Shown piece after piece: positions 46,490 through 64,000 of a stretch of 64,000 nucleotides of DNA (position 1 is the stretch's first letter; each line of letters starts with the position of its first letter). A program made the position numbers and the translations under genes. The notes beneath the pieces were generated by a model. The model was not told where the DNA came from. It worked only from the letters and a program-made list of their open reading frames with translations, and searched no databases. The DNA comes from Glandiceps talaboti (taxonomy: Eukaryota > Hemichordata > Enteropneusta > Spengelidae). The DNA lies in the NCBI RefSeq assembly GCF_964340395.1, contig NC_135552.1, positions 1,743,001 through 1,807,000 of the forward strand, given 5' to 3'.

Positions 46490-47560
46490 GGGACCGGTCA
46501 GTTTCTTCGGCCGGGGGAGAGGTAATGGATCACCCTGTTTTTGAAATTGGCAGTAGGGAGGGGGGGGGGGTCATACTGTTTTGAAAATTGTGGATGGGGG
46601 GGGGGTCATTGTGTGTTGGATTGTGATGGGAGTAAAAAAATCCTTTTCTACAATGGCATATAGCCTTGTCTGAAATGCGGTACGTGTAAATATTTGTTCT
46701 TGTCCCTATTTCTTACATCAATTCTTTAATATTACTTCACATAAGAGTTCAGACATAACTATACATATACATATACATTGTATAATTACCTAGCTACCAC
46801 TCTACTTACAGAACATGTCATGTGTATGCATGGCTATTTCACAATCATATGCTTCACTTACATTGCACTTTGGGGCAAAAGTGAATTTGAAGGTTTCGTA
46901 ATGGTAATTCTTCATGGCTAGTTCTTACTCGTCAGTATGAACTTGTCAGAAGGGATTAATACATTTTCTATTTTGGACACTACATGTTATTGACACTACA
47001 AATCACTACATCTCATCAGATTCCAGTTCTATTGTACACTAGGTATGACCACCTAAAGTTCTTTAACATACCAGTGACTTTAGCATACATGCAATATTAA
47101 AGCTCCTATACTAATGTTACAGGCCCATTTTTATGTGACATGGGAAATTCATTTTAAATTTACATTTACGTTAGCTCTTCCCCTACCTTTTACTGCCGAG
47201 ATGCTATTAAACTTTATTTCAAAAATATTTCAAACCTACGTAGTTGCTTTTTACATGTTTTTATTTTATATGCTGGTGTAAAGCTTGGAAATTACTGTCT
47301 GAAAGGGTCTGAATAGTCTCAAAATTGACTTTTCAGAGTAAAAACCTCCAGGGCTTCTAGGGGGAGACTCCATAGGACACCCACATGCAGTAGACATATT
47401 CTAGTCTCAAGCTCTTCCCCCTACCTCTTACTGTCAAGATCCTATCAAACTATATTTCAAAAATATTTCAACCCTATGTAGTTGCTTTTTACATGTTGGT
47501 GCTGTCTTGTAAAGCTTGGAAATTATTGTCTGAAAGTGTCTGAATAATCTCAAAATTGAT
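46490..47560 (-). repeat. Inverted relative of 16200-17260
   Basis: The blocks TTACATTGCACTTTGGGGCA, CTCTTCCCCCTACCTCTTACT and AATTATTGTCTGAAAGTGTC are complements of text at 16.3-17.2 kb in reverse order. The start AGGGACCGGTCAGTTTCT resembles 16212-16229 on the same strand. Confidence 0.6.
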
Positions 47561-47810
47561 GTATGTACCAATTTAAGTGCAATTTGAAGTTTGCATTCTT
47601 AAGAAATACCTAATTACCGAAAATCATTAATTATGCGATTTAGTCATTAAAATTAAAAACTCTTAACAGGCTTTAGAGGATATGTGCTTTGTCATGGTTG
47701 ATATATGTACCATATTATATGAATTTCAAACTTTAAAGATAAAGCCTAATTACCGAAAGTCATTAATTATGCAAATTATTCATTAAAACTGTAAGCTTTA
47801 TAGGACATAT
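47561..47810 (-). repeat. GGTAATTAGG-family dispersed repeat, reverse orientation
   Basis: Two diverged monomers with CCTAATTACCGAAA and CATTAATTATGCAAAT, complementary to the copies at 17.7-18.2 and 20.0-20.4 kb. Confidence 0.55.
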
Positions 47811-47955
47811 GGAAGATTTATTTCACCTTTGCATCGGTACAAAAAGAACAATAAAATAGAATAAAATAGACAGATCAGGTAACGAATAACTACACAACAT
47901 AACAATACAAAATCAACATGAAACAGTAATGGCACTCCACTATCTTATTACTAAG

Positions 47956-49660
47956 ATTTAAGTAACAGTGACAATGGACTTCAAGGCCCATATAATTAGA
48001 GATTTCTCTACAGATAGACAAAGGTTTAAGTAACAGTGACAATGGACTTCAAGGCCCATATAATTAGAGATTTCTCTACAGATAGACAAAGGTTTAAGTA
48101 ACAGTGACAATGGACTTCAAGGCCCATATAATTAGAGATTTCTCTACAGATAGACAAAGGTTTAAGTAACAGTGACAATGGACTTCAAGGCCCATATAAT
48201 TAGAGATTTCTCTACAGATAGACAAAGGTTTAAGTAACAGTGACAATGGACTTCAAGGCCCATATAATTAGAGATTTCTCTACAGATAGACGAAGGTTTA
48301 AGTAACAGTGACAATGGACTTCAAGGCCCATATAATTAGAGATTTCTCTACAGATAGACAAATATTTAAGTAACAGTGACAATGGACTTCAAGGCCCATA
48401 TAATTAGAGATTTCTCTACAGATAGACAAAGATTTAAGTAACAGTGACAATGGACTTCAAGGCCCATATAATTAGAGATTTCTCTACAGATAGACGAAGG
48501 TTTAAGTAACAGTGACAATGGACTTCAAGGCCCATATAATTAGAGATTTCTCTACAGATAGACAAAGATTTAAGTAACAGTGACAATGGACTTCAAGGCC
48601 CATATAATTAGAGATTTCTCTACAGATAGACAAAGATTTAAGTAACAGTGACAATGGACTTCAGGGCCCATATAATTAGAGATTTCTCTACAGATAGACA
48701 AAGATTTAAGTAACAGTGACAATGGACTTCAGGGCCCATATAATTAGAGATTTCTCTACAGATAGACAAAGATTTAAGTAACAGTGACAATGGACTTCAG
48801 GGCCCATATAATTAGAGATTTCTCTACAGATAGACAAATATTTAAGTAACAGTGACAATGGACTTCAGGGCCCATATAATTAGAGATTTCTCTACAGATA
48901 GACAAAGATTTAAGTAACAGTGACAATGGACTTCAAGGCCCATATAATTAGAGATTTCTCTACAGATAGACAAATATTTAAGTAACAGTGACAATGGACT
49001 TCAAGGCCCATATAATTAGAGATTTCTCTACAGATAGACAAATATTTAAGTAACAGTGACAATGGACTTCAAGGCCCATATAATTAGAGATTTCTCTACA
49101 GATAGACAAAGATTTAAGTAACAGTGACAATGGACTTCAAGGCACATATAATTAGAGATTTCTCTACAGATAGACAAAGATTTAAGTAACAGTGACAATG
49201 GACTTCAAGGCACATATAATTAGAGATTTCTCTACAGATAGACAAAGGTTTAAGTAACAGTGACAATGGACTTCAAGGCCCATATAATTAGAGATTTCTC
49301 TACAGATAGACAAAGATTTAAGTAACAGTGACAATGGACTTCAAGGCCCATATAATTAGAGATTTCTCTACAGATAGACTAAGATTTAAGTAACAGTGAC
49401 AATGGACTTCAAGGCCCATATAATTAGAGATTTCTCTACAGATAGACTAAGATTTAAGTAACAGTGACAATGGACTTCAAGGCCCATATAATTAGAGATT
49501 TCTCTACAGATAGACAAAGGTTTAAGTAACAGTGACAATGGACTTCAGGGCCCATATAATTAGAGATTTCTCTACAGATAGACTAAGATTTAAGTAACAG
49601 TGACAATGGACTTCAGGGCCCATATAATTAGAGATTTCTCTACAGATAGACAAAGATTTT
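47956..49660. repeat. 68-bp minisatellite, about 25 copies (1.7 kb)
   Basis: Unit TTTAAGTAACAGTGACAATG, then GACTTCAAGGCCCATATAAT and TAGAGATTTCTCTACAGATAGAC. Variation is confined to a few sites: AAGG/AAGA/AATA at the junction, CAAGG or CAGGG, and ACAAA, ACGAA or ACTAA. The unit contains TAGAGATTTCTCTA, a perfect 14-bp palindrome. Confidence 0.97.
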
Positions 49661-51239
49661 GCGAGGAGAAATCTCACATAATGTGGTTCTTAAACCTTCA
49701 TATGTAAATACTTAGCCAGCAGGGTCACCCCCCCCCCCCCACCTTTATTTGGGGGAAAAAAGCATCATCATAATGGTTGGTGAGGAAGGTGTGTCCCCCT
49801 CCAAATTTGAACATTTTGCTGAAAATATTGACCTGTAGGAAGACATTTCGAGGCATGCAATATCAAACCATACACATAAGAGGAATGGAATGGAATACAT
49901 TAAATACTGTAATGTAGTTTTCAATACACCAATTTTACTCTCAACTTACAGTTTGTGCGACTGTTGTCCACATTTAACGCTATACATGTAACGTAGTTTA
50001 CATACATACAGAGAGATATTAAGGCACACACACACACATAACTCATGATCAAAGCCTGGGATTAAAGATATGGAAGGCAAACAAAGTGCATAGCTAGTGT
50101 AGTTTCAGTATTTTATAAATGTACAAGTTAGGTTGAACGTTGTATGAGGGCACCCGGTCATGGCATACCTTACAGACTAGGTAAACGACTGCTGCTTCTG
50201 AGGTTTGATTTTGTTCAAATAGTCAACTTTATTTTACTCTTCTGTGATATTATCTGCCTCTGCGTTTCCGTCATTAGGGAGCATTCAGTAATTATAGGTC
50301 GAGGAGGGCTGGGTGAATTAGGAGTTGGACCATTTTCACAAATCAGTTCTTGGGGGTCACAGTTTACTTTGAATTGTTGTACATGTATTGTCTAACTTTG
50401 CGAACTTGTGTGATTTTAGCATCCCATTGCTCTAGTCAGTTAAGCCCAGCCAGAGAGATCCAAATACAGGTATTGGCTAATGCAGTGCATTCACACAAAT
50501 TCACCGTGGTGGTGTTTAATAATAATAGTGGATAATGGGAAATAACCAATGCCTTTAAAACTGTTAGTGTGGTGGCAGTAGTTGGATTAAGTCATGTGTT
50601 GGGTCAACAGCCACTGCACCATCTGTAGTGACTACTGGTATGTACATTCAACTGGCTGCAATAGTTGGGTAACCTCCATGAAAACTCCAAGCATTTAATA
50701 AGTTCTCAGCAGGTGTACATGCACACATAATATAAAAATAGCGCAAATATTGCGTTGCCGCACAACTTCATGTTCAGGGCGATGATAGATATATAATTTT
50801 TTGAAGATTTAAAGTTGTAACAAAAACAAAATTGTCATACCTAATTTCCATCATCATAATCCAGCCATCCTATGTTGGAAGTGTACAAGACAAGTATAGC
50901 AACATCCTAATCAAACTTTAAAGGGATGTGTCTACAAGGTTTTGTACTTCTTTATTTTTTAAAATCAATTTGGAACCAAGTCATACCAATGTAACATGTT
51001 TAACTTTCTTGGTTGTCTTATTGTAATATTTTAAACACAAGCTACATTCAGTTTATATGGGTAGGTGATGAAACAGCTGTCTTACAACATATTACATAAT
51101 CAAGTCATAAACCAAACTGGCCATGCTACAGGCTTTACCACCAGAGGAAATAGTAAAGTAAACATTATAGTTAATTAACAATGTACTGTTCTCACTGTGT
51201 CAGCTATAATGAGGACAAATCTACACATTCTCAACAAAG
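49661..51239. other. Non-coding stretch
   Basis: A poly(C) run at 49729-49740 and a short (AC)n at 50027-50037. An inverted-end-like phrase ATTAGGGAGCATTCAGTAATTA sits at 50273. No gene recognised. Confidence 0.35.
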
Positions 51240-51910
51240 TTAAGCTCAATCTACTGGGTAATTTCAGAGTTGAAGATTTTTGAGGAAAAGCAATGATATA
51301 GAATAACACTTCTAGAAACATCTCACCAAGTTTCAAACTCATTCACTTAGTACTTTTTGAGATATAAGTTTTTGACCAAAATTCACATTTTTACACCTTA
51401 ATTCCATATCACTCATGGAATCATGGTATGCGTAACATATCTTCGTCCATACATCCCTAAATGCATTTCCATTAAATTTCAGCCCAATCTGCTCAGTGGT
51501 TTTGGAATTATAGATTTTTAACCAAAAAGACACATTTTTAGCCCTAATTTGCATATCACTGATGTATCATCCCGTCATGGACAAATCTTACTTTACATCC
51601 CCTTAAGAATGTTCCCACCAAATTTCGCACCAATCTGCCCAGTAGTTTCTGAGTTTAAGTTTTTTGCCCAAAAATCACATTTTTTGACCCAAATCACACA
51701 TTTGTGATGCGATCATTTTGATTTGAACAATTTCCCAACTAGACACCCAAGGTAATGGACCCACCAAATATCATGGCAATCGGTTCTGCAGTTTTTGAGT
51801 TTAAGTTGTTTACACACATACACACACACAGACAGACAGACAGACAGACAGACAGACGCCGGGCGATCCCTATAGCACTACTGAACCTCAGTTCAGTTGT
51901 GCTAAAAACA
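51240..51910. repeat. Dispersed repeat, copy with (CAGA)n end
   Basis: Three or four diverged monomers of about 110 bp, each with CAATCTGC(C/T)CAGT, GAGTTTAAGTT and ATTTGCATATCACTGATG-type phrases. They are followed by (CAGA)n at 51826-51857 and the end CAGTTGTGCTAAAAAC. Related copies lie at 53930-54640 and, reversed, at 21600-21860. Confidence 0.65.
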
Positions 51911-51937
51911 ATAATGCACAAGTCATTGAAAATGACA

Positions 51938-52567
51938 TAGTCCCCGCTATGATTGGATTGTAAGGAACTGGCAGTTTATGTCGTCATTTTCAAACCTGGT
52001 TAATGTTGTTTGGCCTCATATGGTTGTTTTTGATATCACTAATCTGTTCAAGCATGTCTGAGTTATGGCTTTGGACATGAAAACTGAGCCAACAAATTGG
52101 CTGCCAGGCAGCCATATCGGATTGTATCACGACGAAAATGGATATGCACATGTATGTCATAGAACACTGTGCTAATACCAACTTTGAATGAGATCTGTTC
52201 AAGCATGTCTGAGTTATGGCTTTGGACATGGAAAATTCGCAAACAAAATGGCTGCCAGGTAGCCATATTGGATCCTATCATGACAACAATGAATATACAC
52301 ATGTATGTCATAGAACACTGTGCTAATACCAAATGAGATCTGTTCAAGCACGTGTGAGTTATGGCTTTGGACAGGGACAATTCGCAAACAAAATGGCTGC
52401 TAGGTGGCCATATTGGATCGTATCATAAAACAAATTGACGTGCATATGTATGTTGCCCTGTACCACGTTTGAAAAAAATTGGTCCAGGCATCTCCAAGAA
52501 ACAGCGACGGATGGACAGATGCAACCCAATCCATAAGTCCCATCCGGACTTTGTCCGACGGGAACTA
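51938..52567 (+). mobile_element. TAGTCCCCGC-end element, copy B
   Basis: Starts TAGTCCCCGCTATGATTGG. It holds about three tandem monomers with CAAGCATGTCTGAGTTATGG and ends CCGACGGGAACTA, a decayed inverse of the start. 630 bp. Confidence 0.65.
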
Positions 52568-52599
52568 ACAAACACACATCTATATACATATAAACAAAA

Positions 52600-52775
52600 A
52601 CACCTCCTACACACACACACACACACACACATGCATACACAATCATGTACATACATGTATGTACACATACATACATACACACAATCATACATATATACAT
52701 ACATACATACATACATACATACATAGACACATACACATGTACACACACACACACACACACATACACATACAATAT
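52600..52775. repeat. Mixed (CA)n and (CATA)n microsatellites
   Basis: Simple AC and ACAT runs; the open frames on both strands are artefacts. Confidence 0.95.
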
Positions 52776-52881
52776 GCAAAAGATACACATAGTACACAAG
52801 AGAAAGGGTTTGATCAAATGTCATTCCATACATAATACACAAAAAGCACAGTCCATTATGAACAAGTCATTGATAATGACA

Positions 52882-53744
52882 TAGTCCCCGCTATAATTGG
52901 GTTTTAAGGAATTATCACTACTCTGATCACGCAACAACATTTGTGAACCTAAAACAAACAGACTTAGATATGTTGTGTGTGCTTGTTGGACATGGAATAT
53001 GCCTCCAACAATAAAGGATTGGTTGAGTATGGGGGATCATATCATGATGAAAATGGAGTCTGAGTTATGGCTTTGGACATGGAAAATTCACAAACAAAAA
53101 TATTGGATCGTATCACGACGAAAATGGATATGCACATGTATGTCATAGAACACTGTCCTAATACCAACTTTAAATGAGATCTGTTCAAGCATGTCCGAGT
53201 TATGGCTTTGGACATGAAAATTCGCAAACAAAATGGCTGCCAGGCAGCCATATTGGATAGTATCACAACGAAAATGGATATGCACATGTATGTCATAGAA
53301 CACTGTCCTAATACCAACTTTGAATGAGATCTGTTAAAGCATGTCTGAGTTATGGCTTTGGACATGAAAATTCACAAACAAAATGGCTGCTAGGCGGCCA
53401 TATTGGATCGTATCATGACAACAATGAATATGCACATGTATGTCATAGAACACTGTCCTAATACCAACTTTGAATGAGATCTGTTAAAGCATGTCTGAGT
53501 TATGGCTTTAGACAGGGAAAATTCGCAAACAAAATGGTTGCTAGGCGGCCATATTGGATCGTATCATAAAACAAATTGACGTGCATATGTATGCCATAGT
53601 ATGTTGCCCCTGTACCAAGTTTGAAAAAAATCGGTCCAGGCATCTCCAAGAAACAGCTGCGGACGGACGGACGGACGGACACACGGACGCACAGACGGAA
53701 CCCAATCTATAAGTCCCCGTTCCGGACTTCGTCCGCGGGGACTA
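52882..53744 (+). mobile_element. TAGTCCCCGC-end element, copy C (complete)
   Basis: 863 bp bounded by a perfect 10-bp inverted repeat, TAGTCCCCGC (52882-52891) and GCGGGGACTA (53735-53744). The interior has tandem monomers of about 157 bp followed by (GGAC)n at 53664-53680 and CCCAATCTATAAGTCCCCG. It is the best-preserved copy in the window. No reading frame looks real. Confidence 0.7.
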
Positions 53745-53929
53745 AAAAATAGTGCCAATGGCATTGTAGCACAACTGTACACTTTTCTGTTTATGTTTAT
53801 ATGGTTGCCTATCCTGCCCTGTTGTTATCTTTGTAATAAGCATCATTATTTCACTGTTGCTAAGGGTGAGGTCTTGATTGCTAGGGCCAGTTTTGTCAAT
53901 ATGTTTTGAACAATAACTGCAGAGTAACA

Positions 53930-54640
53930 CCTTAAGAAACAACTACACCAAGTTTAAGCCCCATTCCCTATGTACTTTTCAAGATACAAGTTTTTGACCA
54001 AAATTTACATTTTTAGACCTAATTTGCATATCACCGATGGGATCACCAGGTTGTGAATTCACCTCCACCTACACATCCCAGATACATCCCAATTACAATT
54101 CACCTCAATCTGTTCAGTAAGTCTGGAATTATACATTTTTAGACCTAATTTGCATATCATTGATTAAATCACCATTTTATGAACAATTATTGTGTTTACT
54201 CAGTAATACTAATATTAATCTAAACACCCCTAAGAATGTTTGACCCAATCTGCTCAGTGGTTTTGGCATTATAGATTTTTGACCAAAAAGACACATTTTA
54301 GACCTAATTTGCGTATCACTGATGGGGTCACCATGTCATGAGAAATCCTTAATCCTACAAATGTTTCCACTAAATTTCAGACCAATCTGCCAAGTTTATG
54401 AATTTAAGTTTTCTGACCAAAAATCACATTTTTTGACCCAAACCACCCACCTGTGACCATTTTGATCAATTTTCCAACTAGACACCCACGGTAATATACC
54501 TACCAAATACCACGGCAATCAGTTCAGTGGTTTTTTACTTTAAGTTGTGTGTGTACACACACACACAGACACATCCACACATACAGACAGACAGACTTTG
54601 CCATACCTATAGAACTTGTGTTCAGTTGTGCTAAAAACTG
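53930..54640. repeat. Dispersed repeat, relative of 51240-51910
   Basis: Monomers with AATTTGCATATCACCGATGG and CAATCTGCTCAGTGG, then (AC)n/(CAGA)n and the end CAGTTGTGCTAAAAAC at about 54624-54640. Confidence 0.65.
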
Positions 54641-55481
54641 TATTTTTTATTCTTTCTCAGAATGTATAAAACACAAAATGTGACAATATAGCATAGAGAA
54701 ACAGACTGGTGACATAATGCAAGATGGCAAGCATAACCTTCAATAATTCTACCCCACAAAAATATGTGTACAATTTATTTATGCTTTTGTTGGACTTCTT
54801 GTTTGAACAATGCTATAAGACAAACATACAGTTTTCATTTAAGCTCATTTCATATTGTTTTAAAACACTTTTTTATTTGGAAGAGAGAGACATCATCAAT
54901 GTTTAGTAAGGCCAAAATGAAAAAAAAAAAATTGTTTCTGGTCAGCATCCGCATCACTTGAATACCCAACGTGTCTGTCTTTTTTTGTTTGTTCAGCATA
55001 TGTCGTCTGCAGATCTGTGGGGAAACACAAACAAAACCCTCCCTATTTCAGTGAAGACAACTGCACAGTCAGTTATGAACAAGCAAATGACATCTGGCTC
55101 ACATACACACTTGCTCTAAAGTGCTAAATTAAAAGAATAATAACTGCCATAAATAGTAGACTGAGTGACAGGTTTGTTGAGAATTTAAAAAAAATCTCGT
55201 AGTCATTCCATTTTAGACAAGCTGACCAGGAAGAATCCTTTTTTTGGCCTAATATTCCATACTAGACAGCCTCGCCGGCCTGTTGCCCATTCATACGCCA
55301 CCTAGTGGTGAACATGAGAACAGTTATACTACAAAGTGATGAGCTGAGAATATTCACAATAAATCTCAACATATTGTATCTGTTCATAATATACACTTCA
55401 TTTATATCAGGAGTATACAAATAGTGGGACTTTTATCTTTTCTCAAACACAAAGGCAGTTTAGAGCTAAATCAAGTGGAAA
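54641..55481. other. 3' flank of ACTL6A
   Basis: Expected to hold the 3' UTR. TTTATT at about 54870 and 54774 are minus-strand AATAAA candidates, but neither is decisive. Confidence 0.35.
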
Positions 55482-60988
<5,507 letters not shown>

Positions 60989-61109
60989 CTGTAAATATAA
61001 AGAAACAAAACATGGATAGTGAATTCTCATTCAACATTCTCAGTACTAATTGAAGTAATTACATTTCTCTTTGTTCGTGGCATCTGAGTCTAATGAGAGG
61101 TTAACTTGT

Positions 61110-62070
61110 ACTAACGTTAGTACAGTACTGTATGCTAAGTTTTGGGAACCCATGTAATGGGGGCAGGGAACTGTACGCTGAGTTTTGGGAACCCATGTAA
61201 TGGGGGCAGGAAACTGTATGCCAAGTTTTGGGAACCCATGTAATGGGGGCAGGAAACTGTATACTAAGTTTTGGGAACTCCTGTAATGGGGGCAGGAAAC
61301 TGTACGCTAAGTTTTGGGAACCCATGTAATGGGGGCAGGAAACTGTATACTAAGTTTTGGGAACTCCTGTAATGGGGGCAGGAAACTGTACGCTAAGTTT
61401 TGGGAAACCCTGTAATGGGGGCAGTGAACTGTTTGCTAAGTTTTGGGAACCCCCTATAATGGAGCAGGGAACTGTTTGCTAAGTTTTGGAACCCATGTAA
61501 TGGGGGTAGGGAACTGTTTACCAAGTTTCGAGAACCCCTATAATGGGGACAGGAAACTGTTTGCTAAGTTTTGGAACCCATGTAATGGGGGCAGGGAACT
61601 GTTTGCTAAGTTTTGGAACCCCTATAATGGGGACAGGAAACTGTTTGCTAAGTTTTGGAACCCATGTAATGGGGGCAGGGAACTGTTTGCTAAGTTTTGG
61701 AACTCCTGTAATGGGGGCAGTGAACTGTTTGCTAAGTTTTGGAACTCCTGTAATGGGGGCAGTGAACTGTTTGCTAAGTTTTGGAACTCCTGTAATGGGG
61801 GCAGGGAACTGTTTGCTAAGTTTTGGAACCCATGTAATGGGGGCAGGGAACTGTTTGCTAAGTTTTGGAACTCCTGTAATGGGGGCAGTGAACTGTTTGC
61901 TAAGTTTTGGAACCCCTATAATGGGGACAGGAAACTGTTTGCTAAGTTTTGGAACCCATGTAATGGGGGCAGGGAACTGTTTGCTAAGTTTTGGAACCCA
62001 TGTAATGGGGGCAGGGAACTGTTTGCTAAGTTTTGGGAACCCCCTATAATGGGGGCAGGGAACTGGTTAA
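61110..62070. repeat. 40-43-bp minisatellite, about 23 copies, in an ACTL6A intron
   Basis: Unit TGTAATGGGGGCAGGGAACT plus GTTTGCTAAGTTTTGGAACCC. Left copies have GGGAACCC and GTAC or GTAT, right copies GGAACCC and GTTT, so two subfamilies lie side by side. Unit length changes with the number of G and C. Confidence 0.95.
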
Positions 62071-62121
62071 ACTTGTACAGCTGTTTCTGTAATCTTTCTC
62101 TTTAGGTAGTTAACCATGAAA

Positions 62122-62495
62122 AACTGGTAAATTTGACCTACTTAACAACCCAACAAAACACTAGTAAATTTGACCTACTTAACAACCCAACAAAACACTA
62201 GTAAATTTGACCTACTTAACAACCCAACAAAACACTAGTAAATTTGACCTACTTAACAACCCAACAAAACACTAGTAAATTTGACCTACTTAACAACCCA
62301 ACAAAACACTAGTAAATTTGACCTACTTAACAACCCAACAAAACACTAGTAAATTTGACCTACTTAACAACCCAACAAAACACTAGTAAATTTGACCTAC
62401 TTAACAACCCAACAAAACACTAGTAAATTTGACCTACTTAACAACCCAACAAAACACTAGTAAATTTGACCTACTTAACAACCCAACAAAACACT
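62122..62495. repeat. 37-bp minisatellite, 10 copies, in an ACTL6A intron
   Basis: Unit ACACTAGTAAATTTGACCTA plus CTTAACAACCCAACAAA. Apart from the first copy (CTGGTAA) and the last copy's end, all copies read identically. Confidence 0.97.
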
Positions 62496-62677
62496 GCAAA
62501 TATGGTTTGCAAAGCCAATCCCTGAATAGCTAGGAAATCACTGACAGGGTTACATGTATACTTGACACCCTTCCCATTGCCACCAAAACACAGTGGCACT
62601 GAAACACAATGAAAATAAGTGTTATAGAATCTTCTTACAACAGTATTTGTGCTATGGTTTGGCAATCCTGATAACAG

Positions 62678-64000
62678 ATGGGGAAATTGTACTGTACCAG
62701 GAAAATTGTCAAGGGTACAATTAATTGCCACAAAAATGTTACAATTAGATCACTGAAAAATTATTCAAAGGAAACACTGGCTGGTCAATTAGAAAGAACA
62801 AATTGGGATAGTGTTACCACCTGTGAGGATGTGAATGAGGCCTGGTCATTGTTTAAAGTCATGTTTACCGATGTTCTGAACGTTGTTGCATCTGTTAAAG
62901 AAGTAAGGCTGAAACAATGCCCAGAACCGTGGATGACAGTAGAAATCCTTGAATGTATTTCAGAAATAGATGTGGCATTACTTCAGTTCAAGCAAACAAA
63001 AATGAGGTACTTTATAAAGAATACTACAGAATCAGAAATAGAGTACAGCGGACAATTAAGAATGCCAAAAGTGATTATCTGTCCAATAAAATTGAGGAGC
63101 ATATTAAAACAACCCAAAAAAGCTATGGCAACAGTTAAAGAATTTAAGCTATAACATTAAGTCCAAAGATAAGTGTAATGTCATTCTAAATATCGACGGG
63201 GGAACTGTGTTTTGATAGCAAATCAATTGCCAACCATATCAATAAGTTTTACACTACAATATCATCTACCCTTGTAAGCAAGCTTCCTAGGGTAACAGGT
63301 GTTTATAATGTTAATTCAGACACTGTCAAAGACTACTACAATAACAAAAGTGTTCTTCCTAATTCATTTTCCCTGCAACCAGTACCCATGGAATTCATAC
63401 GGACTGAACTGGACAATCTGAGTGTGTGCAAAAGCACAGGTTTAGATGGTATTCCAGCAAGGTTTTTGACAGACAGTTCTGACGCTATAATTGTCTCAAT
63501 CACACATATTGTGAATTTATCTATCACCAGTCAAACTGTACCAGATAAATTTAACTTTGCCAGGGTTAAACCTCTCTTTAAAAAGTACAGTTGCTTGGAA
63601 GTTGGCAATTACAGGCCTGTCAGCATCCTGAGTGTTACATCTGAAATTCTCGAAAGGGATGTATTTGATCGCCATGCACCAACTAGTGTGAGACTGGTCC
63701 CCAATAGGCGACCAGTTCCATGGACCTATACTTTTTAATATGTACACTTCTCCATTAGGTGAATTAGTTTCAAGTCATGGATGTCTCTATAGTTTTTATG
63801 CAGATGACTCTTCACTTTATATGTCTTGTACTATAGATAATGAAGCTAGAATGGTTTCTAATCTTGAACTTTGTATTTCTGATGTCAGGTCTTGGATGTC
63901 TGAACATTTCTTGTGTTTGAATGATGATAAGACTGAATCTGTTATTTTTTCTGGTGATCTGTCCACTAGAGCGATTACAGAAATTCGTGTTGGCGATGCT
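62678..64000 (+). mobile_element. LINE-4: decayed non-LTR retrotransposon, runs off the window
   Basis: Fragments in all three frames carry parts of one protein: WSLFKVMFTDVLNVV and EPWMTVEIL (pre-RT linker), RIRNRVQRTIKNAKSDYLSN, LWQQLKNLSYNIKSK, KSTGLDGIPARFL, NYRPVSILSVTSEILER, then FYADDSSLYMS (YADD at 63797-63808). There are at least three frameshifts. The text between SEILER (about 63654) and the Pro-Ile/Leu block before NMYTSPL is missing, so the first catalytic Asp motif is deleted. It belongs to a different subfamily from LINE-1 to LINE-3, lies on the plus strand in an intron of the minus-strand ACTL6A gene, and is cut by the right edge. Confidence 0.8.

Noticed and set aside
52359-52842. 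Cys/Tyr/Val-rich minus-strand frames as secreted proteins
   Set aside because: They are translations of (CA)n and (CATA)n microsatellites and a transposon end.
54724-54961. Hydrophobic short frames near the ACTL6A 3' end
   Set aside because: Low complexity, AT-driven, on the opposite strand to the gene and without splice or family signals.
61443-62105. 220-codon frame with repeated ELFAKFWNP
   Set aside because: Product of the 40-43-bp array; two overlapping frames are equally open and no gene signals flank it.

Overview
This is a 64-kb piece of a eukaryotic nuclear genome. It has spliced exons with GT/AG borders, poly(A) signals, several non-LTR retrotransposons, a tRNA-related SINE, inverted-repeat DNA elements and a very heavy load of minisatellites. 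The gene families, the CR1/L2-like LINEs and the style of the dispersed repeats suggest a marine invertebrate deuterostome; amphioxus or a hemichordate would fit best. That is an inference and nothing here proves the species.

Genes are sparse. (1) At about 4.4 kb (+) lies the apparent last coding exon of a Jupiter/HN1 (JPT)-like microtubule-associated protein, followed by a poly(A) signal. (2) At 42.4-43.0 kb (-) lies a complete, uninterrupted 194-codon globin ORF. It begins Met-Gly-Cys and has the heme-pocket Phe and both His residues, so it is a candidate membrane-anchored globin X-like protein. (3) At 55.5-61.0 kb (-) lie the last four coding exons of ACTL6A/BAF53, an actin-related subunit of the BAF/SWI-SNF and INO80/TIP60 chromatin complexes. 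The rest of that gene lies beyond the right edge. (4) A possible short first exon (+) lies at 31.14 kb and is weakly supported.

Transposons: four CR1/L2-type LINE copies are present. One, 5'-truncated, is inserted inside a 26-bp minisatellite at 13.1-15.1 kb. One is a 3' fragment at 31.4-32.1 kb. One is nearly full length at 32.5-36.1 kb, with a single nonsense codon and one small frameshifting deletion. One is badly decayed at the right edge. DNA-transposon-like structures include a 1.5-kb inverted-repeat unit holding a broken RecQ-like helicase start (9.6-11.15 kb), a 95-bp MITE with perfect 12-bp ends inside it, elements with TAGTCCCCGC ends (three copies), an element with GGGGTAGACC ends and a TAA target duplication, a 132-bp near-palindrome, and a unit with perfect 24-bp inverted ends at 38.9-39.8 kb.

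Tandem repeats: seventeen or so separate minisatellite arrays, with units of 24-109 bp and sizes from 0.08 to 3.0 kb, make up about 16 kb, roughly a quarter of the window. Several have units divisible by three and no stop codon in one or more frames, so they give very long open frames (up to about 1,000 codons) that I regard as non-coding. Five arrays and a LINE lie inside the ACTL6A introns. I see no CRISPR array, rRNA, tRNA gene or bacterial-type operon. I see no clear undescribed multi-gene system; the most unusual content is the minisatellite landscape, the acylated globin and the helicase-bearing inverted-repeat element.
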